Shown in pieces: positions 1 through 13,106 of a stretch of DNA of 64,000 nucleotides. The first letter of the stretch is position 1, and every line of letters begins with the position of its first letter. The notes under the pieces were generated by a model, which did not search any database, was not told the DNA's origin, and worked only from the letters and a program-made list of their open reading frames with translations. Origin of the DNA: Serinus canaria (taxonomy: Eukaryota > Chordata > Aves > Passeriformes > Fringillidae); the NCBI RefSeq assembly GCF_022539315.1, contig NC_066314.1, positions 54,125,180-54,189,179 on the forward strand. The letters run 5' to 3'. The position numbers were made by a program, and so were the translations under genes.

Positions 1-3000
1 GTGTATCACTTGGTGAGAAATTTAGGTTTTGGGATTTTTAGTATGTTGTGGATGGAAGCAAGATGAAGGGCACAGGGTGTCATCCTGGGTTTCTTCTTCA
101 TGCTTATTCTTCCTTCATGGGTTTGGGTGGCATTCTGTAATTGGGGAGAAAAGTCCTCACTGCAGGCTCTTTGGGATCAGTTATTGGGTTAAAAGGGAAA
201 ATAATCCAGGTGTCAGTTCTTGATTGGATAGTTTAGTCTTAAAAGACCTTTTAACAAGAGATAGTTAGCCATTTTGTGCCTTCTAATGAAAAGCTGCTGA
301 ACTCACAGTAGTGAGACTGTTTTACTGATAAGAAATAATAAACATTTGAGTCTGAACACAAATTACTGACTCAAGTGCCTTCAATCCAGACCCAGAAAAA
401 CCAATGACTGGTACCCCCACACTCTCCCTTGGCTGGACTTCCCTCAGGGGGAATAGCTCTTCCATCCTTTCTCTCTGGCCATCTGGTGAAAGTGAAAAAC
501 CTTGAGATCCTCTCTCAGCAGGGGCCAAGTTAAAAGTTAATTAGGAGGGATTAAGAGAAAGACACATGGGCTGTATCACCACATCAGACTCACTTATTAC
601 AGAAATTGCTGAGAATTGGGTGAGATGGGCTATGGAGACATGCAGAAAAACTCCTGGATTTTGCCCCATATCTTTGTTGGAGCCTTTTGCTCTGTGCAGC
701 CCACAACAGTTGTTTCATTCCCTCATTCCCTCTGCCACAGCCCCAGTTTCCCCTGGTGTCTCCTCCACCAAGAGCAGCTATACAAAAATGTTCATTCCTC
801 TCTGCCATCTCTGCACAACAGAAGAAAGAAGAGCTGTAAAACATAGACCCCCTGCTCCACATGTTGTTTAGCAGATACTTTCTTACTCCAGAGAAGTCCC
901 TGAACACTTTAGCTCAGGTGGGCAAAGCAGGACAGGCTTTGAATGTAGGAAATTGAGCCAAATTATCAGAGAGCAATTGAGGTTTATGTCTCTGCTATAG
1001 ATTTTTCTCTTAGAGCCCTACAAAGTTAAGGTGGTACTGTTTGAAGTGTACAGAAGAAATTGGCGGTTCTTGTACTAGAATTTTTTGAAAATGCTTCAAA
1101 TCACTGGAGCTTATTTCAGGGTACCAAGAACCTAACTGGGGTTTGAACACTATTTAAAATTAGGACTCAGAAGCCAAGGGAGTCTCTCAGAAGCCAAGGG
1201 AGTCTCAGATAAAAGCCATGAATCTGGCAAGAAAAAACATGACTCAATGTCAAAAAGTTTACATGTTGACCATCTGAAATTATTTTGGCTTCAGTTCTAG
1301 AGATCAAAACAGCTTATTTGACTTGAACTTTAAAACAAATAAACAATCAAAATATGTTTAGAAGGACAAATTGTTTAATTGTTTAAAGTAAACAGTCCTT
1401 CCTTCCAACGGTTTGAATTTAATTGATTCAATTTTTCTGATCCAAACCTTTTCAGGAATTTGAAAAGGCTGGGATATACAGTATTTTTATTACAAAGTGA
1501 AAATTTCATGATTTTTCTAGAAAGTCTATGACTTGAAGGATAATATAATTACAGTAGAATTGTAAGATCTAACAACATCCACAGGATCTGAGGAGCAAGG
1601 ATTTAAAGGCCTTGAAAGTCCATTTGCTGTGATGATCCAGGCATCTGAATTTTGTCTAGAAGGCCAGATCTTCTGTAGTTTAGCAGCATTGAGTCATCCC
1701 ACTGGTTTGTATCACTGTGAGGATCTGGCCCTAACCTGAAAATGCTTTGTGAAATAACAATGAACCTTGATTGTCTGCATGTGTCAGTCAGGAGCTGAGT
1801 TTTGGTTTGATGCCAGTACACTTTTTCACCAGTTCTGAGATTGGCAAATTTATTTCTTCATGGGAAATTAAAAAAAAAAAATCTCTCTTCTCCTCCCTCC
1901 TACACAACTTTGCTCTTCTCCCAGCTGTCATCACTATTTACAGTTTGAGTAAGTAAAAATATATATTTACAAGTACAGCTTACTGCAGTGTTTGCTGGTA
2001 TAAACTGCCCAAGGGCATATCTGGGAATCAAGCTCCCATCTCTATCCAAAATTCACCCCCTCCTCTCCTCAGCCTTGCCCCTCCCTGGCCCTGTTTTCTT
2101 AAGCTGGGTGTTCACTTTTTTCTCTTGGATTCTGATCTCTTTGGCAGGGAGGCTGGTGTCTTCCTTTGTTCAGGGACACAAGTGCTGTCAGATGTCAAGC
2201 ACCAAGTGATGCTCCCATCTTTCCCCGTCAGGGAAGGCCAACCCTCCTGCCCTTATCCAGCACCTCCTGCTCGGAGAACCTGCAGGCTGGATGAACTGAG
2301 GCCAAAGAGCAAAAGTTTCGTGTGCCTGCCCTGCAGCTTGTTGGCTTCACCTCCTGGGCCTGTGTGTGAAAGCGGACTTGGGAGGGGGTTTTGTTTTCAG
2401 CCTTGTGCTGTGGTCCTTCTCCTGGCTGGACACGTGCCTATTGGACAATCCCACAGCATCTTGCTTGCCTACCAGCCCCAGATGCCAGAAGTATGTCCCC
2501 ATTTCCTCTCCCCTTACACGAGGAATTCTGTGGGGTCCTGTTCTCTACAACACAGAAAAGTTGTGTCTCACACAGTTTGGGGGCAGTGAGGCCAGATCCT
2601 GAGCAAGGCTTCCAGATGTTATTACAATAGTAATTAAAAATATACCATAACTAAGTGAATGAGGTACAATACATTTAAAATTGTGCTGTTCAAATGCATT
2701 TATAAAAATGTTTGCAATGCCTATGGTCTTATCATAACTAGGTTTCATCATCATGCAGATTGTGTTTGTGGTATTCCAAGTGCTCAGGACTTAGAGTTCT
2801 GCTGAGACCAAGGAAAAGATGATGGTTCTTGCAAATTTTGCAGGATACCTCCTCAGAGGTCAGCTAGTCAGAAAGGCGTGTCCAGTGTTTAGGTCATTAA
2901 CCTGTGTTCAGGTCCTCAATCCCCTGGGAATTGCCTTTATAAGTAAGTTTGGGAAAGACATTAAGGACTTGTTTATGTTGCTAAAATTAACCTATTTTTT

Positions 3001-3668
3001 TTTCCTGCAGCATTACTGGTGAACATGTAGCTGCTACATGTTGCACCAGTAAAGATAAAACATGTTCATTTTAGTCTGAGGTATGTTTGCTGAAGTTGAT
3101 TCACTAGCACAGATGAAAGATTTGTTTATTTTGCAACTAGAATGCATTTAGTGGTTCTGAGGTAAAAGAATAATGCAGCTTTTTAAATCTACTTTTCTAC
3201 CTTTGAAATGGGAATGAAAGTACTTAATCTCAATGATTAAGCTACTGAGATACTGTAATTACTGTTGAAATGGAGAGGTTATATTTGTGGTGGGAGCTGC
3301 TGTGGGAGATGAAGATACTCTGTATCCAAGATTCCCTAGATATATTCAAGTATGGGCAAAAATATATTCAGATATTTGTCCCAACTGCATATTTCACTCA
3401 TCTGTGTCACAACAACTAAAAACAAAAACTAGAGAAAACTAGGGTTTTGCTGGCCATTATTTGCCTAGCTGCAGAATATCTGTAATAAAGGTTTGCATGA
3501 ACATAGCTGCAAGTGGTGCTATGAGACACAGACCTAGGAGACTCATGATTGATGCAGACAGTGATCAGTTGTCTGTGGGTAGCTTGAACAAAGCTTGAGA
3601 AAGGTGTGCACCCACTCAGCCTTCACCTCCAGGAGGATAATAACAGTGGGTTTTGCTGATGTTTAAGT
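1..3668. other. Unique AT-rich non-coding stretch
   Basis: I see no gene, RNA gene or recognisable transposon here. The open frames are short, overlap on both strands and show no domain, as expected by chance in AT-rich DNA. The part from about 2.0 to 2.6 kb is richer in C and T on the + strand. A small 20-bp tandem duplication lies at 1166-1205. Confidence 0.6.
1166..1208. repeat. 20-bp tandem duplication
   Basis: The unit CTCAGAAGCCAAGGGAGTCT occurs twice head to tail (1166-1185 and 1186-1205) without mismatch, followed by CAG that begins a third partial copy. Perfect identity suggests a recent slippage duplication. Confidence 0.9.
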
Positions 3669-3670
3669 AG

Positions 3671-3805
3671 ATCATAGTATCACAGAACCGGAGAACTTCC
3701 TGAGATGGAAGGTACCTTAAGATCGGCTCATTCTAACCACATGCCATGGGCAGGGACAGCTTCCACCATCCCAGGTTTCTCAGAGCCCTATCTAATCTGG
3801 CATTC
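3671..3805 (-). mobile_element. CR1 LINE fragment (3' end)
   Basis: On the + strand the piece opens with the reversed CR1 3' tail (ATCATAGTATCACAGAA) and continues with the CR1 3' region that normally reads, in this orientation, 'ccatgggcagggacacctt' and 'aggtttctcagagccc'. The element therefore runs on the - strand and is a short, diverged 3' fragment. CR1 is the dominant bird LINE, and 5' truncation is normal for it. Confidence 0.85.
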
Positions 3806-6214
3806 ACATATTTTGGTTTGTCTATGTAAACCATAATACTGATTTTGCTAATAAAATTTATCCAGACACCAATTTTTGATTCCAGCTCCTTATTTGTTTT
3901 TACATAAGGCCACACAGAAGCAATTTCAGTAAAAAAAAAAAGAGACCCTCTTAACTTCCTGGAAGTGTTTACATGGCCATGCGTAACCAAAGAAACCTTG
4001 TGTGCTGACTCCCTCTGTTATCAGTGTGAAAATGTTTGGGGTGATCACAGTAAGGAAGTTTTCTTGTGGATCTGCCCCTCCTACATGTAAAACCTTACAG
4101 TGATGGCTCAGATGAGATCTTAGTTTAAGAAAGAACATAAATACGTTCAGTTCCTTTCAGTGAATCATCCCCTCCAGAAAAAAAAAAAGGGGGAAAACCA
4201 GTATGATGGGGAGGATTTCTGAACTCTGACAAAAATGCTCACCTCCTCAGTTGACAAAGATGTTTTGCTGCCTTTGCAGCTTTGAGGATGAGTAACCAAA
4301 GAACTCTATAACACTCTGGGAAGTGACCATGACTTTAAAGCCCCCATTCTTTGATGGCTTTAGAAAATGGTTCAACATTTTTAGACAGGATAGGTATTTG
4401 AGGAAAATTAATGGGATGAGTGCATCTACCAGCTGGAAAAGTCCTGCTCCTATTTAGTCTGTCAAAGACGCAGCTTCCCTGGAATGTGGGATTGATAAAG
4501 AAGAGAATCCGTTTTTTTATTCCCTACAGAGATAAACTGGAACACTTAGGCGTTTAGCACATGCAGTCTATGTAGAATTACCTTTTGCTGATAATTTTGT
4601 TCTGCAAAAAAATATGTCCTTTGCTTAGGGATTGAATCACTGCAATGTTTCAGCAAGTCCTCTCCTCCCATTTTCACAATAACTCACACAAGAAAGCATG
4701 AAAATTGTATCTTGTTCCTAAAGTATGTCAGTGAAAAAAAACTTATCACCCTAAAAATGGACATAGAAAAAGTAAATTATAAGTATGAATAGTGTTAAGT
4801 AGTCATAGTTTCACTGATCCTGAAAGCAGAAAATCCTTGTTCTCCTGTCACACAGGTTGCATGACATAACAGAGCCTGCGATCCTGTGTTTTTCTCAATC
4901 TTTTATGTATTTTCTTTTCTATCATTGGTTTGTAATCTGACAGCCAGAAGCATGAACCATCACATGAATACTACTCAAACAAAAAAGAATTCCAAAATTC
5001 CAATTAATGAGCCTCTGCACACTTTGTCAATATGATTTTAGCTATTTTCATGCTTCTAAGCAAACAGCTGTCTATCCTGCATGCAGCACATTTCAGGACC
5101 AGTCCAGCTCCACAAGAAGTTAGTGGGAGTCTGTCTGTCTGTCTTCTTTTGGAGAGATGGAATTGGACTGATAAAGCTGTGAGAAACACTTGTGAACCCT
5201 TTGGGATGCTTACTCAGAGTTACTTAATGAGTAAGGATGAAAATACATAATCCCTCTGGTATTCCCTAATCCTTCATGTTTTCAGTAATACCAAATGTTA
5301 AGATACTGGAGACTGGAATTTATCCCCCAAACCCAGCAAACCCACAGTGAGACCAAGCAGGGGGGTTCTCATCTCTTCACATCATTCAACTTAATGCTGT
5401 GTCAAGGACACCTAAATTCTGGGAGGTGAGGAATAAGATTACTTGTACCTCCTCCACCTTTTGCTCCCCAGTAGTCCCAGATGTGGCATCCAAGGTGGCA
5501 CAGATCACCAGTTTGTGAACCTGAACTGTCCAGTGTCTTCTGCCTCCTCAGGCTAAACTCTAACATCTGGCACTTTCAAATGTGCAACCACAAGTCATTC
5601 CTGCTTTGAAAGCCTGGGAATGTGTATGAACCAAAATCTTGACAATCTGTAGATATGTGAACACACTTTCAACATCTTTTCCTTTCCTCTTTAAATCACC
5701 TCTTTTTTTTTTTCCTTCCAGGGTTAATGTAATTGGATTGTAATTTTTTATATTTTTTTAACCAGAATTCTCCCATGAAAATGGCAACTTAATGACTGTC
5801 TGTCACTCCTATTGGAGCTTGACTGTCTGCTGCAGTGTCTCACTGGTGGCTGACCCACTTGACACCCTTAAATCGTGCAGCAGGGACTTCTGAAATAACA
5901 GATCAGGGTCCCATTTGCTTGACAGCCCCCGGTTATGACTGAACCATCACAGTGTGGCACGGCAAGAAAAATGCTACTTTATATTTGAACCATCTGGAAG
6001 CCAGGACTTCAACGGACATGAATCAAAGTTTTCTTTAAAAGGAAACATGTGAGTTGCTCCACACAGTTTATTTTTCAAGATACTGCCCTGAGTAGGAAAT
6101 CACAACCACCATGCTTTGCAAAACTTGAAGAAAATAAGAAGAGCTAAGAAAAAATGAAGTTAATTGAGAATGAGTAATGAAGGAACTCAATAAAAAAAAA
6201 TTGATGTAATTCTG

Positions 6215-6292
6215 CCTTTATTGTTAAATATGAGTATTATACATAGGTAATTCTAATTACCTATGTATAATAATTATATTTAACAATAAAGG
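6215..6292. repeat. Near-perfect 39-bp inverted repeat (hairpin)
   Basis: Position 6215 pairs with 6292 and so on inwards to a 2-base centre at 6253/6254. I count 38 paired positions out of the 39 in each arm half, with one mismatch (6234/6273) and one G:T wobble (6232/6275). The outer ends are CCTTTATTGTT and AACAATAAAGG. No target-site duplication is visible. It could be a small palindromic transposon (MITE) or a palindrome made by replication template switching. The loop is too tight for a typical microRNA precursor. Confidence 0.9.
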
Positions 6293-7370
6293 ATGTTCAA
6301 CCAAGTGCAAGCAGTCATAAAAACTAGTGACATTTTCATTAAAACCAGACTAAGCTTGTCTTCATATTTAGCCCATGACACTGCATAAGTGTAATTAAAA
6401 TAATTTCCACAACTTTATACCTCCTAATATTTTCTTTGGTCTGGAACTCTTTAGTAAGCCAGCATCATTGCAACTGTTTCTTGTTTTTATAAACACAAAG
6501 CCAAATCCCTAGAGCAGAAACTCTTCCTTAGAAACAATTTTCCAGTATTAATTATACCTAAAAATTCAGTTTTCCAGGATTTACTCTGTGTGTAGGAGTG
6601 AGTGGGCTCCTTTTTGTTGTTGTTGTTATACAGTGCATGGAAGAAGAAACATGGAGCTTCAAACTTATGCTACACTCAGAAAGAAGAGAGGTGGAACAGA
6701 TTTAATTGCCTGGATCCTGTGTTTTCAAAGGGAACCTTGTTTTTCTAAAGATTTTCATTATCAACAATGATTATCAATCATTTATTTCCTGCTAGAAGTG
6801 ATTGCAGGAGGCTGGGTGAAATATGCCAAGGATTCTGTTCCCAGATCCCAGCTCTGGGATTAAATGGATATTTCACCTTCTAAAGTGATGCCACCTTGCA
6901 GCTGCAAGCTGAACTGTCTGGGAAGACCACAGGCCATGGTATGGTCTGTAGAAGTTTCTCTGGCAAATCTTCAGGTTTCCCATCCAGTTTTGGATGGGGT
7001 TTTTTGTTGTTGTTGTTTTTTCACATTGCCTTCATTTGACTCCAGTTGGCACACCAATAAATTAGAGGCATCCCATTTCGCCTCACAAACACTAATAGCC
7101 ATAAGGACTGTATTTAATGAAGTGACTCCCACCTCAGCAGAACAAGACTGGTTGGACTACATTACCATGATAATCAACAATTAGGTTGGCATTTGCCAGT
7201 CATAACCACAGATGTCTTCTTTGGAGTGTGGGAGAAAGAGCACTAATGTCCAATACCACACTGTGGAAACACTTGGCATGCATGACCAGCACAAGGAAAT
7301 GAAGCACTTGACCATGCTCCTGGAAGATACTGTGATGGAAGTGACATAAATATATAATTAGAAGAATCCA

Positions 7371-7453
7371 TCCATATATCAACAAGCTCTACATTAATCA
7401 GTAGAGATAAATCTGCTGATTAATGCATAATCCATGCATCAACAAGCTCTGCA
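7371..7453. repeat. 23-bp direct repeat with internal 10-bp inverted repeat
   Basis: Segments 7371-7393 and 7431-7453 share TCCAT..ATCAACAAGCTCT.CA, 20 of 23 bases, exactly 60 bp apart. Between them CATTAATCAG (7392-7401) and CTGATTAATG (7416-7425) form a perfect 10-bp inverted repeat. The word TCTGCTGATTAATGCATAA (7412-7430) recurs identically at 9043-9061. The TAAT and ATGCATAA words resemble homeodomain and POU sites, so a regulatory role is possible but unproven. Confidence 0.75.
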
Positions 7454-9042
7454 CCTGCTTTGCTGTAAAGGTGTTGGGGAAATCAAAAGCACTTTTCATT
7501 GTTCTTCAGCTCTTCTGCTGTGGAGGTATCTGAGACAAGCACATCCCTGACTGATTTTAAGGAGGCTGCTGAGAGGCCCTGCTTTGACTTTGATCTCTAT
7601 GTGTACAATAAGCAGAGCTGTCCCAGCCATGCCTTTGAGCAAATAACCACCTTTAAATCACAGCCCAGTAGTAGTGCTTGTATTTGGCTTGTGCACGTCT
7701 TGCTCAGTTCCAGTACAGTAAATTCAATAGGCTTGGAGCTGAACTGCAGCACAGTCGTTAATCAAAAACCCTATAAAATTGAGTTCCAGGAATTAATAAA
7801 TGCATAATACAAATATGAGCTGTTGGATTTTTTCTATAAACATTCCATCTCAGCAATGCTTCTTGTCTCCCCAAGCACTAGCCAGCATAGCTTGTTCTTG
7901 ATTCCTATCTGCCTCAAAATTTACCTTGCTTTGAGCCTGTCCGCCAGTTCACAGGCCTTGGAAAGGGGAGAGAGCAAGGAAATTGTCAGCATCCCAAAAG
8001 CCTACCTATTTTTTTTGGACATGACCTATGTTTTTGACATGAACTCCTGGGTCTGTGATCAACTGTTTGCCTCATTTCTGGTTAAAAGATAGACAGGACC
8101 TGATCCCTCCAACTCCCATGCCAGCAGCCTGTCTGTGAAACATAAAAAGTTCAGTATAACCCTAAAATCCACAAAAATACTTAGGAATCTCTTCACTAAC
8201 TTCATCTGGATTGATCTTTAGGGTTCTAGTGTCTTTGCTTTCAGACTGGTCAGAAAAGAAATAGTACTTTTTTGCTTTCTCTGAAGGCAGGTTCTCTCTC
8301 TGCTTTCCTTTTGTATGAAAAGGAAAACTCTCCACTCCTCTCCTTCAGTTCTATCATGTGTTAAATCCCCAGTTTGAGCTGTCACAGATGAAAGTCTGAC
8401 ACTGGAAAGTTTTTCCATTGATTCCACCTCCTTCTGAGACCATTTAACCTTCTGAAATGCTGCTGGGTGATTATTTTGGAGAGGACTGAACATGGAGATC
8501 ACTTTCTTTGCCTTCCAGGAGTGATTTGCATTCAATAGGACTTTCCTAGTGAATTAATTTGTTTTCATGTCCTCTGCAATGCTCTGTTGTGTCTTATCCA
8601 GACTGTAGTGGCATAAGCACTTGATGGTCTCTGACTCAAAAAGTCTTGTCAAGAGGAGAAAGGAGTTTTCTTGTAGGTCTTTGGGTCTTTGGTTTTTTTC
8701 GTTTTTTTTTAGTTTGCTTTTAGTTTGGCACTTAAGCACACCTCAGTAATGCATAATGCACTGAAGATATTCATTGTAGCCCAAGTAAATGGAGCCAATG
8801 TTTAATTTTTCATTTTTAAGTGCTGATGCAGAGCACAATATTGCACATGCAGCTTACAAGGCTCCCACCACTAGCATATGGATTCCATTTTAAGCCTATA
8901 AATTACATGCTAAATATAGTGCTTGTTTGTTAAATATTTTCTTCTTGTTTATTCTTATCAACATCCAGTAATGATATATATATATATGTCATGCAAGACA
9001 GTAAATGTGCAGATATTTCAAGGAAAAGTTCAGTGCCATATC

Positions 9043-9061
9043 TCTGCTGATTAATGCATAA
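9043..9061 (+). repeat. Second copy of a 19-bp word from 7412-7430
   Basis: TCTGCTGATTAATGCATAA is identical to 7412-7430, 1.6 kb away, while the flanks differ on both sides. A 19-bp identity is unlikely by chance in a region this size. It may be a shared binding-site module or the remnant of a dispersed repeat. Confidence 0.8.
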
Positions 9062-12000
9062 ATGTCTGAAACTAGCATAAAAGCTAGGGTAGTGATAACC
9101 TTTAGCAGAGTCCAGAGGAAAGAACACAGCAGATAAATGTGCTCCTATGAAAAGCAGCAAAACTCATGTGACACCCAGTCTCCATTTCAGGGACTCCAGA
9201 CAATTGTGTTTCCTATTCCTGTTCACTCCCGGGTGTATTTCACTCAGTCTGAGAGGCAGGAAATTGTATTTTCATCTTTATTCTTTCGCCAGCTGTAAGC
9301 TGAACCCAAACTTGAAGGCTATAGCAACAAATGCATTAAGTACAGGAATCTCCTGCCACTTTGCTCATCAGTCATTTAAACTCTATTCTTCTGTTTCTCA
9401 TGGTTGTAACAGATGGAGGAGGAGCCTTGCCTACGTGATGCAGTTGTAAGAAGCAGCAAGTGAGGCTTTGCACAGTGCTGTTCGTTCCAGGACTACCAAA
9501 AATGAAAAAAATGGAGAGGGACCACACGTACTTCAACCCGAGGACAAAGCTGAATGGTGCAACTGAAAGTAAGACATCCTAAGATTCAGGAAACCATGTT
9601 CAGCAAACACGTCTTAATTTTCCAGTAAAATCCTCTTACTAATATAGCCTTGCTACAGAATGAGACCTGCACTTGTACCTCGCTTTCTAAGTGATGGTTT
9701 TATGATGAGAAAATTAATATATGAGCCAAAGTCCCATAAGCTCAAGTGGCCAGAACAGACTTTTGTCCCTTTTAACCTGACAGTGCAGCAAGATAAGAAC
9801 TGCTTGGCTGAAGAACCAATCAGGCAGAGGGTGTCCTTCTAACAGCAACAGGTTGCTTGGAATACATGCAGTTTTCATCACTGGAAGCTGCTGAGGACAG
9901 GATAAACAGACATTTCTTTACAGGGAAGAGTTTTTGAATAAGAAAATGGTGATCTCTTTATTTTAGTTTATGATTCTGTGTGATTTTCTTGACTGAATCT
10001 TTTACTCTATGAGATTCCCAGGGCTGCTGCCAGAGGAGAGGGATGTGTGCTTCACGTACAAAAATGTACTTGCAAATTTATGGTCAATAGATTACAAAAC
10101 TTGCAGAGAAACACTGTGGTATGTTATTTCAAGTTTTGTGTTAATGCCTATTTCTGATTTCATTGTCTTTGCAAACTCACTGGACAGCAAAAGATAACAG
10201 ATCTTAAAAAATCCCCAAAACCTACCACCAAAACAACTGGCTTAAGTTTTTTCCTAAACTTTTTTTCTTCTTTCCCTTCTTTATGGTTCGTTGTGTAAGA
10301 AAAACCCAGAACATGACACTGATTCTGTACCCATGCTGTGTATGGGCAGAAATCTAGGTTTGCCTGCCTGTCAGGGAATGCATTTAGCCCTGAGCCTGTC
10401 TGTCTTACCAAAATAGTTATTGAGATCTGGTAAACAAAATATGCAACTATGGTTTCTGAGCTTCCATGAATAATTCTATTTAAGCGTGTATAATTATGAT
10501 TATCATAAATATCGTCTGTTTACATAACACCTCAGTGGAGCAGCTGAATTCTCTGTGGCCTCTATACATACAGTGCCATGAAATGCAAACATCGCCTCTG
10601 CCTAAATGCTCCTTAACAAACACCGTGAAAGCTGCGTGTGGAGGGAGATACCAGCCAGAAATATCCGAGCCTAGGTTTATTAAGGAAGAGCATGGAATCT
10701 TCTATGTCTGCATGAGATATGTTGGTGTAAGAACAGCAAAAATCTGGTAAGAATCTCACCAATAATTCAAAATTCATAGGAAACTGGAGTTGCCTTGGAA
10801 AAGTAAAACTGGGGTGAGAATTGAGCACATTTTAAAAATACTCACAGGTAAAAACACTAACTGTAACCTCCCCCTCTTTGGAGAGTGTCAGCTAAGCGCT
10901 CTCATAGAAGTCTAGCACATAGCAGGTGTTGAAAATGGAAATGCAATTTCCCAGCTAGGCAGACATCCAATATTTATGAGCCAAGTCTGTGGAAATAACA
11001 AACTGCCAATAGGGACAGAATAATTAAGCAGAAAATCAAGCAAGTTTTCCACTTCAAGTGAATTTGTCATTCACCTTGTGTCCGATCCTACTCTTACCAG
11101 TGTCTGAATGCATTGTCTGGTGCTGAAGCAATCCTACAAGACAGTAAAAAAATGAGATTAACATCCTCCTGGATAGAGCTGATCACAGCTATGTAGGTTT
11201 TTGGTAGAGCCAAGTGATGTATGGCTGAGAAAAAGAAAAAAAAGTCCACACAAACCTGACAGGGAATCAACCTACTGACTTGAAGAAGCATCTCTCACAT
11301 TTCCTGGGTAAGGTTTTAAACCCAGATTAAATGTTGTATTCACATTTTGAAAATGCCATAGTTTTGTCAGACATGAAACTTCTTAGAAACTTAGAAACTT
11401 CTACCGTGTTTGGGTGGAAATCTTTAATAACAACAGAAGCTGCTCTGAGATCTCTGGAGCAGGGAAATGTGACCCTTGCACTTTTGGACTGAGGTCAGAA
11501 CCACAACTGCAAAAAGAGAATGGCTCTGGAGGAGCAGGTCTTGGACGCACCTCCTACTCAGTCAAAATTCGAGGTACTTGAGTTTTCCCTGTAGTTAGGA
11601 GAAGAAGAATTGATAATAATTGATAATCTGAAATCCCTCCTGACAGAGGGATCTGTACCTGTCAACACTCAAAAGTCAACTTCCAAATTTGCTTGAGAAT
11701 TTCCTGTCTCTTTCTAATAAGGCTCCTGATTCCTTTTGGCAAACTCTCCACACTGAACTGCCAAGCTATGCATAACAAGTCATGTTTCTTGGGTATTTGC
11801 ACAAATTTGGAAACTGCTGGCACCACCACACATGGCCCAGATATCAGTGCATCAATGCAGAGCATTAAGGTGTGGGGAACTGAATGAATATGTCAAAAAT
11901 ATTAAAATATTCAGTGAATTCCCCTTTTTCCTTCTGTCTGATGCTCAGTCTGTTACAAGACTGGGGAGTAGGCTGGACTAAGGCTGAGCTCGTGGAATAA

Positions 12001-13020
12001 TAGGCCCTAAGAGGAAGAAGAGCTCAAAGCTGGGTCACTGTAAGGGTGAAATTCAGCTTTGAGAACTAGTTTTAAGTGAATTATGACAGCCCTGCCACCA
12101 CCCCAGTGTGTTTGTTATTCAGGCAGACATGCCAAATAACCTCCACAAAGGGACTGGTTTTTTGAGCTGGAAGTTACTCCTGGACAGTTTGTTGTAAGCA
12201 CTTGGTCAGAGTCACAGCAAGACACTTTAGAGCCTGTTTTCACAGCCTTCTTCCTTTCCCTCTTCTTTGAGCTCCTACTAGCTGCTGCCAGCAATGATTC
12301 CTGCATCCTCAAAGATCTGCAGGGTCCCCTCTTAGAAAACGGAGCAGTTTTGCCACGTGCCTCTTTTGGTGCTTGGTCCTGATCACCTTATTCCTTACTT
12401 GGCTGGATATTCCAAAATGTCAGGCTGTACTGCTAAAAGGGTGGAATGGGTTTGTCCCATCCTCTCCAAGTCTCTCCACTTCCAAGAAGTCCCTATACTT
12501 ATTTTTACAAATTTACAATAACCACCCTCAGATCAAAGTCCAAAATTCCCCTAAAATTCCCTCATTCCATCATGAGCTTTAAGGAGTGATTATGGAAAGC
12601 AAACCAAAAATGGGGACTGACCACTAGCAAAAGTATTTTCTTTTTTTTTTTCCTGTTAATGAAAAAATGTTTCTATTCTCTCAAACTGTATTTAATATTT
12701 TAATTTTTTTTTAGCAGATGCATCACCTATAAGCTGAAACTCCATAGGTCAACACAAAAGAAATTTATGTATAAATAGAAAGATAGTTTGTATCAATGTG
12801 TCCACAAAACATCACTTTGCACTTGATCCATAAAAAATGAAGTTTGTTTCAACTGAAATCCCTCAGAAATGTTCTGTTCATCTGAGGAAATCAGCTTATA
12901 CCCCAAGAGCTGGGTGTATAAATGGAAAAATATAAAGAAATTTACTTGGTCCCCAAAACAGATTAAAAAGGGAATGAATGAGTGAATAAACAACTGAATG
13001 GATGTCAGAGGGCTGTGCTG

Positions 13021-13106
13021 GGGTTTAGCAATGTGTTACTAATAAGAGCCAGTGAAGGAGTACTTAAATGTGCAGTACCTGGGTTCTAGCAATGCATTAC
13101 TAATTA
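13021..13106 (+). repeat. Imperfect 25-bp direct repeat, 60-bp period
   Basis: GGGTTTAGCAATGTGTTACT (from 13021) and GGGTTCTAGCAATGCATTAC (from 13081) are diverged copies, each continuing into AATA/AATTA. They differ by one insertion and three substitutions. The 60-bp spacing suggests an old tandem duplication or two copies of a regulatory word. Confidence 0.65.

Noticed and set aside
6215..6292. microRNA precursor
   Set aside because: The loop is only about two bases and the stem is almost perfect, unlike typical pre-miRNAs. Kept as a hairpin repeat only.
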